Origin: an uncultured Bacilli bacterium
GTDB taxonomy: Bacteria; Bacillota_I; Bacilli_A; RFN20; CAG-631
DNA length: 64,000 bases
Assembly: GCA_934201705.1 (NCBI GenBank)
Contig: CAKPXF010000012.1
Coordinates: 1-64,000 of the forward strand
Direction: 5' to 3'
Numbering within the stretch: the first letter of the stretch is position 1; each line of letters starts with the position of its first letter. The notes under the pieces were generated by a model. The model saw only the letters and a program-made list of their open reading frames with translations. It did not search any database and had not been told where the DNA came from. Position numbers and translations under genes: made by a program. Positions 18,513-27,166 of this stretch are shown here, piece by piece.

Positions 18513-18605
18513 TTATGACAGTTCCGTTTTTAATTTTAATAATAGTAAATCTTTCAATAATTCTATAGGCTCTTGAAACATTCTTTTTTTATCAAATTCA
18601 CTCAT
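18513..18605 (-). CDS. 30-aa small ORF heading the RT operon
   Basis: ATG at 18603-18605 follows AAAAGGAAG and opens a 30-codon frame with a charged N-terminus and a Leu/Lys-rich helix-like C-terminus. It ends in TAA at 18513-18515. The frame lies upstream of the metallopeptidase in the same direction. It may be a small protein or a leader peptide. Only the ribosome site supports it; chance is not excluded. Confidence 0.4.
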   Translation of the reverse strand: MSEFDKKRMFQEPIELLKDLLLLKLKTELS

Positions 18606-18735
18606 TTTCACATTCTTCCTTTTGGATTATTTTAATGATAACATTATTTTTTCTTAAAAATAGGAAAAATAATTTCCGATTATTAAATAAATATTTTTTT
18701 AAAATAGTACTTAATAAAGTTGAGGTTTAATAAAA

Positions 18736-19830
18736 ATGAATGAGAATAATAAAAGATGGTTTGCTATTTTAATAGAAAAAGGAAAAGGAATGGAGATAAA
18801 AGAATTTATTAGTAATTATATTAAAGGTACAAGCTTAGAAGATTATTTTTTTACTATTAAAATAGGATTATATCATTCTTTTGACTATACTGATGATTAT
18901 ATTCTTATTGAAATGATTCTTAATGACAAAACATATGAATTTATATTAAATACACCTGGTGTAAAATCATTTGTTAGTAAAAAAGTTATTTGTAGATATC
19001 CTCCAGTTGCAATATCAAAACAATGCATCGAATATAAACTTAAAGCTCCTATTAGTAATGATTATAGTTCTTTTTGCTATGGTGATTATGTTTCTATTAA
19101 TGAAGAAACATACAAACATAGTCATAATATGGGTTATGTTTATTCTATAGATTATGCAAAAAATATTGCAAAAATAGCATTACTTAATAGATGTAGTTGG
19201 TTTGATAAGATTGTTGACATTCCTCTTAATAATATTAGTCATAGCATGTCAAAAATTTGGCATTTACATGATGCTAATCATACCATTAAATCTAAAAAAA
19301 GGAAAAACAGAATAGAAGTAAGTAATAGTAGATGGTTTATACTTGTACTTGAAACAGCAGCTGATTGTAAAGAAGTTAAAAAAAAAATTATTAGAAGAAG
19401 TAAAAAAGACAATCTTCATAAATACTTTCTTAATCTTAAAATCATCAATAAGATCCTTTTTATTGAAATGATTCTTAATGACTATACATATAAATATATA
19501 CTACATATTCCTGGTATTAAAAGCTTCGTTAGAGGAAATAAAAGAACATATTGTTTACCTTATCCTCTTTCAACAAGGAATATTGAAGATGCATTTGGAA
19601 TTATTGTTAATGATGATCATTTAAATTCTTCTTTTTGTCATGGTGATTTAGTTACAATAAAAAATAGTCCATATTTTGATGACATCGGCATGATTAAAAG
19701 CATAGATGAAGAATACAATATTGTAACAGTAATTCTTTACAATGAATATTATTTATTTAATAAAATAGTGAAAGTTCCAATTAGGTATATTGAAAGATTT
19801 TATTGTGCAGTATATAACCTTTTCATATAA
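18736..19830 (+). CDS. Tandem NusG-like (NGN-KOW) protein
   Basis: This 364-aa protein consists of two diverged copies of one unit: about 7-170 and 197-360. Each starts RWF-I-L (as NusG NGN domains start with W/Y), has an IEMILNDxTYxxIL block and IPGxKSFV or TPGVKSFV, then a KOW-like half with GDxVxI, a Gly-x-[VI]-x-SID turn and VPxxxIE. NusG binds RNA polymerase and ribosomes; paralogues such as RfaH, LoaP or UpxY are operon-specific antiterminators. A head-to-tail duplication is unusual. It stands alone on plus between the RT operon and an Abi_2 relic. The NusG relation is by pattern; the role is inferred. Confidence 0.65.
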   Translation: MNENNKRWFAILIEKGKGMEIKEFISNYIKGTSLEDYFFTIKIGLYHSFDYTDDYILIEMILNDKTYEFILNTPGVKSFVSKKVICRYPPVAISKQCIEYKLKAPISNDYSSFCYGDYVSINEETYKHSHNMGYVYSIDYAKNIAKIALLNRCSWFDKIVDIPLNNISHSMSKIWHLHDANHTIKSKKRKNRIEVSNSRWFILVLETAADCKEVKKKIIRRSKKDNLHKYFLNLKIINKILFIEMILNDYTYKYILHIPGIKSFVRGNKRTYCLPYPLSTRNIEDAFGIIVNDDHLNSSFCHGDLVTIKNSPYFDDIGMIKSIDEEYNIVTVILYNEYYLFNKIVKVPIRYIERFYCAVYNLFI

Positions 19831-19872
19831 TCATAATTTATTGATTGTTTATAAAAAAGTATCATTTATCAT

Positions 19873-20200
19873 ATTTACAATTTTATTAAAAACTTCATAT
19901 TTATTCCAGTAAAGGATTTATATGCTAAATCAAACTTAAATGGTTTAGCATATTTTCTTTCTTTAAGTACTCTTTTAACTTTTTTTGATTGCTTTTTTAA
20001 TAAAATGATATCTTGCTTTAATTTTATAAAATTCTTTTTATTAATTATATCTTTATATTTAATATTAGCATCTAAATTAATGATATTTTATCATTATTAA
20101 TCTTATTACTTTTGATAGTTACATTAATATAGTTTTCTTTTTACATATTCCCATTATATTTGAAAATAGGAAAATCACTTAAAGAATAATTTTATAATTA
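19873..20200 (-). pseudogene. Decayed Abi_2 gene fragment (copy 2)
   Basis: Positions 19873-20079 are almost identical to the 3' end of the intact Abi_2 gene (22138-22350), with only a handful of differences. The next stretch (about 20095-20200) matches a more upstream part of that gene (about 22640-22735), so an internal segment of about 290 bp has been lost. This fills most of the gap between the NusG-like gene and the three-gene operon. Confidence 0.85.
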
Positions 20201-20260
20201 ATTTTTGTTGCTTTTATATTTGTCTCTAAACATTTATAGGTAGAATTTCATTAAATATGG

Positions 20261-20278
20261 TATAATAATTATAGGAGG
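20261..20278 (+). promoter_or_regulatory. -10 box and ribosome site of three-gene operon
   Basis: TATAAT (20261-20266) lies just upstream of AGGAGG (20273-20278), which serves the ATG at 20287. No good -35 is seen. The leader would be very short. Confidence 0.45.
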
Positions 20279-20286
20279 ATGAAATT

Positions 20287-20964
20287 ATGAATATGGAACT
20301 ATTAAATTATCAATTTTCATTAATAGGGAAATTTGATACTATATATAATGATATCAATGGCTTTTCAAATATATTTCCTGATTATTCTAAAAAAGAAATT
20401 CAACGAGATATTATGCCAAATGGAAATGTAATTAATTGCTACATTTTAAGTAATGATACTAAGTCAATAGTTGTACATTTAAATCGAATTGACTTTTCTT
20501 TTAGAAACAATCCTATTAATCAAGAAGTAGATATACAAGAATTTAATAACTTTTTTACAAAAATTTGCAGTCATATTGACAATATTGATAGAATAGCAAT
20601 TAATTATAATTGTTTTATAAATGATTCTAATTCTACTTATTCAAACAAATTATCTCATTGCTTCAGCATCTTTGGCAATTCAAACAACTCATTTGAATTT
20701 AGTGTAAGAGAGAATAACGTTTTTGAAGCCAATAATTTAAAATTTAATAATATACTAACAATTCAAAAAGGGATTCTTCAAAAAAATGATTCTTTTGAAT
20801 CTTTAAATGCCTTAATCTTTTTGTTTGATATAAATAGTGCTGAAATTAACCAAAATTCTTCAGATTTTATTAAACAAACAAGTTTGTTTAATAATTTTTC
20901 AAAAATGTATGAAAAATTACTTGAAAGATTAAATGATGTTGAAAAATTTTTGGAGGGTATTTAG
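20287..20964 (+). CDS. Unrecognised protein 1 of three-gene operon (TIGR04255-like?)
   Basis: I do not recognise this 225-aa protein with certainty. It is a soluble alpha/beta protein with a core IDRIAINYN segment and a C-terminal FDINSAEINQ followed by a helix. That order loosely recalls the TIGR04255 family of island-borne proteins. The ATG follows AGGAGG. The next gene starts directly after its stop, and a third overlaps that one, so all three form a unit. It lies in a defence island between an Abi_2 relic and the intact Abi_2 gene. Confidence 0.55.
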   Translation: MNMELLNYQFSLIGKFDTIYNDINGFSNIFPDYSKKEIQRDIMPNGNVINCYILSNDTKSIVVHLNRIDFSFRNNPINQEVDIQEFNNFFTKICSHIDNIDRIAINYNCFINDSNSTYSNKLSHCFSIFGNSNNSFEFSVRENNVFEANNLKFNNILTIQKGILQKNDSFESLNALIFLFDINSAEINQNSSDFIKQTSLFNNFSKMYEKLLERLNDVEKFLEGI

Positions 20965-21489
20965 ATGTTTGGAATATTAGAAGCTGTAATTTGCACATCA
21001 TTTTCTTTGGTAACACCACCAATTACAACAACATGCAATTATTTTCAAAGCATACCAAATGAAGAACAAATTTCAACTAGTAATAATAATTTACCTTTTA
21101 AACAATATAATGTAATAGAGGATGCAAATTATGGGATTGTGAGGACATACATTAGCATGAACATTCAAAATTACAAAAAAGAAATGAATTATTTAAATGA
21201 ATTATTTGAAAATTATGAAGACCATCATAAAGAAATTATTTCGTACCTTAATAACAAATCTAAAGACCCACATTATAAAGATTTATTTGATTGGATTTTA
21301 CAAAATGAAAACAATGAAAACAAATATTTGATTTTATCGTTTATTCTAGATAGTGATATTAATATCTTTGATATATGGTATGTTAAAAATTTAAAAAAAT
21401 GTGTTAACTCTGACGATATTCTTTTGAGAAAAAGAGCATTATCAATTTATGGCTTGTATAGAAAACAATTTGAGGATTTGTCATGCTAG
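20965..21489 (+). CDS. Unrecognised protein 2 of three-gene operon
   Basis: This 174-aa protein starts at the base after the previous stop, with GGAGG in the end of that gene. The first 20 residues are hydrophobic (ILEAVICTSFSLV) and could be a short membrane or signal segment. The rest is charged and helical, ending in a KKCVNSDDILLRKRALSIYG region. I do not recognise a domain. Tight packing with its neighbours argues for a joint function. Confidence 0.6.
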   Translation: MFGILEAVICTSFSLVTPPITTTCNYFQSIPNEEQISTSNNNLPFKQYNVIEDANYGIVRTYISMNIQNYKKEMNYLNELFENYEDHHKEIISYLNNKSKDPHYKDLFDWILQNENNENKYLILSFILDSDINIFDIWYVKNLKKCVNSDDILLRKRALSIYGLYRKQFEDLSC

Positions 21490-22037
21490 TTCGTGCAGCG
21501 CAGTATGGTATTCTGGATCTTTGGCATGTAAAATCTATTGATTCATTGCCAATTAAAGGACTTTTACTTTGGAAACCATCAAAAAATGATAATGATTATT
21601 CTGTGTTTAAAATCACTGACGAAAGCAAAACTGGAGACATTGTTAACGTTGTTATAAAATTATTATCGACAAGTTTTGATTTATATAAAGATGGTATAGA
21701 ATTCATACTATTAGATGAATCGTTATTTATTTCCAAGGGAATGGAAATAAAAGAAGACCAGCAAGAGATGAAATGCATCCATGCTAATATTAAAAATCTA
21801 AATTATGAACAATACAAAAATATTATTGAAATAACGTATACTTTAAAAGAAAAAATTATTTCATTTGATTCAACTTGTATTAAAAAAATTTTTGTTGATA
21901 TGCCACAAGATGAATTTAATAGCATGGTTGAAAATTGGCATAATTTGAAGCCTAATTTTTCCATTAATGAAATTGTAAATCAAATTAATAAAAGATTCTT
22001 CAAAGATTGTAATAAAAAAGTTTATTCAAAATCCTAA
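21483..22037 (+). CDS. Unrecognised protein 3 of three-gene operon
   Basis: This 184-aa protein overlaps the previous gene by 7 nt. It begins LVRAAQYGILDLWHVKSI and continues as a mixed alpha/beta protein with no motif I recognise. There is no signal peptide. It ends the operon; the gap to the convergent Abi_2 gene is about 100 bp. Confidence 0.6.
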   Translation: MLVRAAQYGILDLWHVKSIDSLPIKGLLLWKPSKNDNDYSVFKITDESKTGDIVNVVIKLLSTSFDLYKDGIEFILLDESLFISKGMEIKEDQQEMKCIHANIKNLNYEQYKNIIEITYTLKEKIISFDSTCIKKIFVDMPQDEFNSMVENWHNLKPNFSINEIVNQINKRFFKDCNKKVYSKS

Positions 22038-22140
22038 TGTGTATTTTTACAGCAATCATATGATGGTAAAATTTTATATTTGTTATGCGAGCCATTTATT
22101 TTTACGATTAAAAGCATTATTAAATTTTTTATAATGTTTT

Positions 22141-23616
22141 TTACAGTTTTATTAAAAACTTCATAGTTATTCCAGTAAAGGATTTATATGCTAAATCAAA
22201 CTTAAATGGTTTAGCATATTTTCTTTCTTTAAGTACTCTTTTAACTTTTTTTGATTGCTTTTTTAATAAAATGATATCTTGCTTTAATTTTATAAAATTC
22301 TTTTTATTAATTATATCTTTATATTTAATATTAGCGTCTAAATTAGCAATAGCTTTATCAAGTCCTTTATATTTAATAGCATCATCAACAATATATTGAT
22401 TAACATGATCAATGATATTGTATTTATAAAAAATATCTAATAGCTCTTCCTTCATAGTACAATTGCTATTTAATTTTTCATTTATCTTATAAACAAAATA
22501 AATAATATAAGATAAGTTCATATTTGAATAAGCACTATTTTTATTAAAATAATCTTCATTAAATAGCTTTTTACAAGTAAGCTTCATTCTATTATTTTCT
22601 TTATATTGTCCTTTTAAAATAGCTTTATCCTTCTTTATCTTATTACTTTTCATAGTTATATTAATATAGCTTCTTTTAACATAAGGCTTAGCATATTTAA
22701 AAACAGGAAAGTTATTTAAGGAATCATCTTTAATATTATAAGAAAATAGAGGCTGATTATGAGCTAGTATATTTCTAAATGTAGCAATATAATCAAGTAT
22801 TTTTTTAAAGTTATAAATATCATTTATATCATTATTATTTATAAATGATAATGATACATTCGTAAGTTCTTTAATGACATTTTCTATAATTGTATTAGAT
22901 AAGTCTTCCTTTAAGTTTTTAATACAATTAAGTAATACTCCAAATGTCATTTCATTAATTAATATCCAATAAGGAACAATAATATCCTGCTTTATTTTTC
23001 TTTCAATTGGCTTAGAGCATGATCTATTATGTAAATCTAATATTTTCTTTAATGTTTTAATTGAAGCATTATGAGATTTAATAGATGTATTATAGCTATC
23101 AATTGAAGTAATAAAGTTATCCTTCATCCTATAGGTATCATTTAATGTTTTTATAAATATTCTTTTTAAATTGTTTTCAATTATTAAAGTATATTTTAAT
23201 AATAAGCTTCTTAATTCATGCTCAAACTCATACATTCTTAAAAAATCATTATAGGTACATGATTTATGATAAATATGATGAACATACTTTAATTTATTAA
23301 TAACTGCAATTTTATTATTTTTTTCATTAATACCATATTTATCTAAAATATTATCTATAATCTTATTTTTAAGTTCATCATTATCCTTATACTTATTAAT
23401 TGAAAAAGCTTTCTTATATCTTTTAATATCAATATTTTTATCAATATTACTTATTATCTTATTAATATTTTCAACGCGAATAACAAAGAGTGACTTATAA
23501 GCATTAATTACTTGAAAATAATCATTTTTTATAAACCTATTACTATCTCCATATGTTTTTGCTATTCCTTTTTCATTAAGATGTAAGCTTAATTGTTTAC
23601 TTGTATATACTTTCAT
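22141..23616 (-). CDS. Abi_2 (AbiD/F-like) HEPN abortive infection protein
   Basis: This 491-aa protein fits the Abi_2 family (AbiD/AbiF). An N-terminal segment (KQLSLHLNEKGI and FIKNDYFQVINAYKSLF) is typical. The HEPN ribonuclease motif R-x4-H is present as RNILAH (281-286). The C-terminal 150 residues are Lys-rich and helical. HEPN Abi proteins cut RNA on phage infection. Its 3' end exists in two further decayed copies at 9414 and 19873. The gene is divergent from the AlbA_2-type gene at 23772, with about 150 bp of shared promoter region between them. The family call is good; the trigger is unknown. Confidence 0.85.
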   Translation of the reverse strand: MKVYTSKQLSLHLNEKGIAKTYGDSNRFIKNDYFQVINAYKSLFVIRVENINKIISNIDKNIDIKRYKKAFSINKYKDNDELKNKIIDNILDKYGINEKNNKIAVINKLKYVHHIYHKSCTYNDFLRMYEFEHELRSLLLKYTLIIENNLKRIFIKTLNDTYRMKDNFITSIDSYNTSIKSHNASIKTLKKILDLHNRSCSKPIERKIKQDIIVPYWILINEMTFGVLLNCIKNLKEDLSNTIIENVIKELTNVSLSFINNNDINDIYNFKKILDYIATFRNILAHNQPLFSYNIKDDSLNNFPVFKYAKPYVKRSYINITMKSNKIKKDKAILKGQYKENNRMKLTCKKLFNEDYFNKNSAYSNMNLSYIIYFVYKINEKLNSNCTMKEELLDIFYKYNIIDHVNQYIVDDAIKYKGLDKAIANLDANIKYKDIINKKNFIKLKQDIILLKKQSKKVKRVLKERKYAKPFKFDLAYKSFTGITMKFLIKL

Positions 23617-23771
23617 TTACTTTATACTACCTCAATTATATTTTACAATTTAAGCTTAAAATGTTAGAAAAAATAAAAACAAAATTTACATTAATAATAG
23701 ATTTTAATTAATAATATAAGTTTATGTAAACACCTTTTTATGCTATACTATTTACAAGAGGTGTATATATT

Positions 23772-25112
23772 ATGCAATTTCAAGAAACTGAAAGAGTTGA
23801 ATTAAAAAGAGTATTAAATGATAGCTTTGCAAAGGAAGTAGTATCTTTTCTTAATTCTTGTGATGGTGAAATTTATATAGGTGTTGCAGATGATGGTACA
23901 CCAATTGGAATAAAAAATTTAGATGAAACATTAAGAAATATTGCTGATATTATTACTACGCAAATATTACCAAATCCACAAGAATTTGTTGAAATTGGAA
24001 CTATATACGTAAACAATGTGCAAGTAATTAAAGTATCAATTTAAAAAGGCACTTCACTTTATTATATAAAGAAATATGGTAGAAGTTCTACAGGTTGCTT
24101 TATAAGAATAGGTACAAGTGCAAGAAGCATGACTGAAGAGCAAATTAACAAAGCATTTGCCAATAACGCTCTTTCTAATGTTAAAATAATTGATATTGAA
24201 TCAAGAAACCAAGATTTAACATTTCGCTACTTAAAAATGCTTTTTACAGAAAAAGGATTATCAGTTAACGACAATAATTTTGAAATTAATGCAAAACTAA
24301 AAACAAAGAATGATAAATATAATGTTCAAGCTGACTTACTCTCAGATGAGAATGACTATTCAATTAAAGTTGTAAAATTTGATGGTAATACAAAAGCATC
24401 AAATATTGTAATAAGGAATGAATATGGATATAAGTGCTTAATTGTTGCTATGCAGCAGGCTTATGAATATTGCGTTGATGTAATAAATCAAACAAAAACT
24501 CAATTTAAAAATGGCGTTAGAAATGATATAAAGCTTTTTGACAAGGATGCTTTTAGAGAAGCATGGTTTAATGCTTGCTTGCATAATGATTGGGTTGATG
24601 GAACTCCGCCAGCAATTTATATTTATAATGATAGATTAGAAATCATTTCAACTGGTGGTTTACCACATAATATGACAAAACAAGATTTTTTTGGAGGGAT
24701 TAGTCGACCAGTAAATGAAGTCCTTGCAAGAATATTTATCCAATTAGGTCTTATTGAACAAACAGGACATGGTGTATCTGTTGTTACAAAAGCATATGGT
24801 ACTGAAGCATTTGAATTTTTGGATAATTTTTTAAGAGTAACAATACCATTTAATTATAAAATTAAAAGAATCGGCAATAATAAAACTACCCAGAAAACTA
24901 CCCAGAAAACTACCCAGAAAACTACCCAGAAAACCGAACAAATTATTATCAATTTATTAAAGACAAATCCAGAAATCACAAGGAAAGAATTAGCTGAAAA
25001 AACTAATCTTAGCGAAGATGGTGTCAAATATCATATTAACAAATTAAAGAATAAAAACATAATTAAAAGAATTGGCTCTGACAAACAGGGATATTGGAAA
25101 ATTATTGAGTGA
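23772..25112 (+). pseudogene. AlbA_2/Schlafen-type ATP-binding regulator, stop-interrupted
   Basis: The first 90 codons (23772-24044) encode the AlbA_2 domain (ETERVELKR, GGEIYIGV-like core). An in-frame TAA at 24042-24044 follows VKVSI-type sequence, and the same frame then continues without shift through KGTSLYYIKKYG to a 327-aa remainder. That carries the ATP-binding C-terminal region and a winged helix (about 24950-25112) ending in TGA. A single substitution explains the stop. Internal initiation at 24129 might still yield the DNA-binding part. A four-fold TTQK repeat links the domains. The promoter region has a TATACT box (about 23745) inside an ACACCT/AGGTGT inverted repeat. Confidence 0.85.
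24882..24929 (+). repeat. Four 12-bp in-frame tandem repeats
   Basis: The unit AAAACTACCCAG is repeated exactly four times, and a fifth partial copy follows. It encodes KTTQ/TTQK units in the linker of the AlbA_2-type gene. Such repeats vary by slippage and change linker length without frameshift. Confidence 0.95.
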
Positions 25113-25132
25113 TAACACTCAATAATTTTTTT
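25101..25132. terminator. Bidirectional terminator
   Basis: ATTATTGAGTG (25101-25111) pairs with CACTCAATAAT (25116-25126) with loop ATAA, followed by a T-run on plus. It lies between the convergent AlbA_2-type and AAA ATPase genes. Confidence 0.85.
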
Positions 25133-26255
25133 AATTATTTTTAAAATATAATGGTATTCCGCCAAATACACCACCTAAATACATCTTTTCAAGATTTTGT
25201 GATTCACGAGGTGATTGATTTGAAGCTTTGCTTATAAAAGAGCCATCTTTATTATAATCAACTATAAATATTTGATCTGGTCTTATAATATTTGTTTTTA
25301 ATAAATTTGTTTCATGTGTCACTATAAATATTTGTGTATTTTTGGTTTCTTTAAATAAATAATTAACAAGTAATTCAGCCAATTTATTATGAAGTCCACC
25401 ACCGAATTCATCAATAAGTAGCATTCCACCTGTTTTCTTTATTGTTAAAATATATGGTAATAGCTGAAGTAATAGCTTATTTCCATAAGATTCCATGTTT
25501 ACAGGAATAATACAGTTTGTTTTTAAATTAGTAAAAGTTATGTTTGGAAATATATTTCCCATTACATTTACTTTTTCATATTTAATTTGAAATGGAATAT
25601 TAAAATGTGTAAAGAACTCATTAATATCTCCTTCACCATTTTTCTCTAAATAATTTATGATATTAGTTTCTTTAAAGGTTAAATTATTGAATGTAACTAG
25701 CTTATTAATCAAGTTATCAATATAAATTGAATTACTTAAAAAAGTCATCCATTTTGATAAAATAGGATAATTAACAAATTTATTACTAAAATATATCATT
25801 CTTAAATAAAGAGTTGCTGAATCAACACTTTGAGTAGAATCATTATCAATTAATTTTGTTGTAGCTTGGCTACCTATTCTATTTATAAATTCTTCATTAT
25901 TAACAAATAGTTTTTCTTCATTAATAGTTCCTTTTTCTTTAAGTGAAAAATAATAAATAATTTCATTATTATCAATAGTAAAAACATACTCAAATTTAGC
26001 TATTTTATCTTTTGAAAATTTGCAAATATTGTTTTCATCAAAAACAAATTCTTTAAATAATAAATCTAAAAGTAGACTAATTGCATGTAAAGCTGTTGTT
26101 TTACCAGAAGCATTACCACCATAAAACAAACCACCTTTTAATAAACCATCTTCAATATTATTATCTTTTAATATTTCAGATTTAGTAGGTACTAAATCAA
26201 TTATAGTTTCATTTTTAAACATTCTAAAGTTACTAAATTTTACTGTCTTTAACAT
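25131..26255 (-). CDS. AAA15/AAA21-family ATPase (COG1106-like)
   Basis: I start this at ATG 26255 (374 aa) because GGAG is properly spaced for it and too near the upstream ATG at 26264. It has FSNFRMFKNE at the N-terminus, Walker A GGNASGKTT near residue 50, Walker B LLIDEFGGGLH near 295, the H-loop IVTHETNLL, and the family-typical YLGGVFGGIP at the end. These ABC-like ATPases occur in defence islands (RloA/AbiL-like and retron-associated). A partner nuclease is usually adjacent but none is seen here. Either it acts alone or the partner was lost. Confidence 0.75.
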   Translation of the reverse strand: MLKTVKFSNFRMFKNETIIDLVPTKSEILKDNNIEDGLLKGGLFYGGNASGKTTALHAISLLLDLLFKEFVFDENNICKFSKDKIAKFEYVFTIDNNEIIYYFSLKEKGTINEEKLFVNNEEFINRIGSQATTKLIDNDSTQSVDSATLYLRMIYFSNKFVNYPILSKWMTFLSNSIYIDNLINKLVTFNNLTFKETNIINYLEKNGEGDINEFFTHFNIPFQIKYEKVNVMGNIFPNITFTNLKTNCIIPVNMESYGNKLLLQLLPYILTIKKTGGMLLIDEFGGGLHNKLAELLVNYLFKETKNTQIFIVTHETNLLKTNIIRPDQIFIVDYNKDGSFISKASNQSPRESQNLEKMYLGGVFGGIPLYFKNN

Positions 26256-26264
26256 TGCTTTCAT

Positions 26265-26757
26265 CTCCTATATATTTATTATATGTATTTTTTTTACAAA
26301 AGCAAACAAATTGAATGTAATTTTTTTACAGTTACATGAAAATTCACTTACGTAAGATATAAATATACTGAAAACCATATTTATATTTATATTATTTGTT
26401 CCAAATAATGTTATAAAATACAATTATATGGAGCAAATAAAGCTAAAATTAAAATATTATTAAACAAGCTTTTTTTATTTCTATTATTAATTTTCCGATA
26501 CTTGGCTAAATATTTTTCCGACGATTGGCGATTTTTTATTCCGACGTTTGGCGAAATTTATACATCTTAAATAAATTAACAAATGTCTTATTATATATTC
26601 CACACAAACTAATATGAACTTTTTCACTAGGTATTGTAAATTTTATTTTTGCTCTTATTTGTTAAAGTATATTAAATGGCCATAAGTAAAATCAAAAACA
26701 AATTTGTATAATATAATTGAAAGCAATGACATTATAATTAAAGAAGGTATTAAAAAT
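26265..26757. other. Intergenic region with short repeats
   Basis: This roughly 490-bp stretch has no convincing gene. It holds the promoter side of the AAA15 gene, three 23-bp repeats at 26495-26563, and the leader of the broken DUF1016 gene. An A/T-only region around 26330-26460 shows no motif. Confidence 0.5.
26495..26563. repeat. Three 23-bp tandem repeats (CCGA..TTGGC)
   Basis: CCGA starts at 26495, 26518 and 26541, exactly 23 bp apart. Each unit has the form CCGA-nnn-TTGGC-(T/G)A followed by an A/T spacer. GC-rich cores in this AT-rich DNA stand out. They could be protein-binding iterons. There are no spacers, so this is not CRISPR. Confidence 0.7.
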
Positions 26758-27101
26758 ATGACAGATATAACAATTAACGAAATCTTATATAATGATATTT
26801 TCAATTTAATAAAAACAGCAAAAGAAAATGTTAAAACAGCAATCAATTTGTCAATGGTTTATACGTATTATGAAATAGGTAAAAGAATTTTTTAAAAGAG
26901 CAAAAAGGAAATGAACGTGCAGTTTATGGTGATGAACTAATAGATAATTTATCGAATAATCTAAAAAAAGAATTTAAAAATGGCTTTTCAAAAGAAAATT
27001 TAAAGCTAATGCATAGATTTTATGGCATTTATAGTAATGATAAGATTGGGGAACCAGTGGTTCTCCAATTGATAAAAGTGAGAAACTACTTTTTATGTTG
27101 A
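26758..27101 (+). pseudogene. DUF1016 (YhcG-like) nuclease gene, frameshifted and truncated
   Basis: From ATG 26758 the frame encodes a DUF1016 N-terminal domain (INEILYNDIFNLIKTAKENV, YYEIGKRI). A T-run at 26890 shifts the frame, and the adjacent frame continues with EQKGNERAVYGDELIDNLSN and FSKENLKLMHRFYGIY. It stops at TGA 27099. The C-terminal PD-(D/E)XK half is missing. YhcG proteins are usually found with type I restriction genes or in islands. This copy is dead. Confidence 0.8.
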
Positions 27102-27166
27102 ATAAAACTAATAAATAAATTATAAATTTTAAAAGTCAATTATTAAAACCATAAAAGTATTTTGCT

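Noticed and set aside
24882..24929. Possible CRISPR or regulatory repeat
   Set aside because: The 12-bp units are in frame within a coding region and encode a TTQK linker.
26495..26563. Possible CRISPR array
   Set aside because: Units are 23 bp with no unique spacers, only three copies, and no cas gene is present in the window.
26655..26846. Minus-strand hydrophobic frame opposite the DUF1016 fragment
   Set aside because: Antisense to recognisable DUF1016 coding sequence; hydrophobicity is a by-product of AT-rich antisense.
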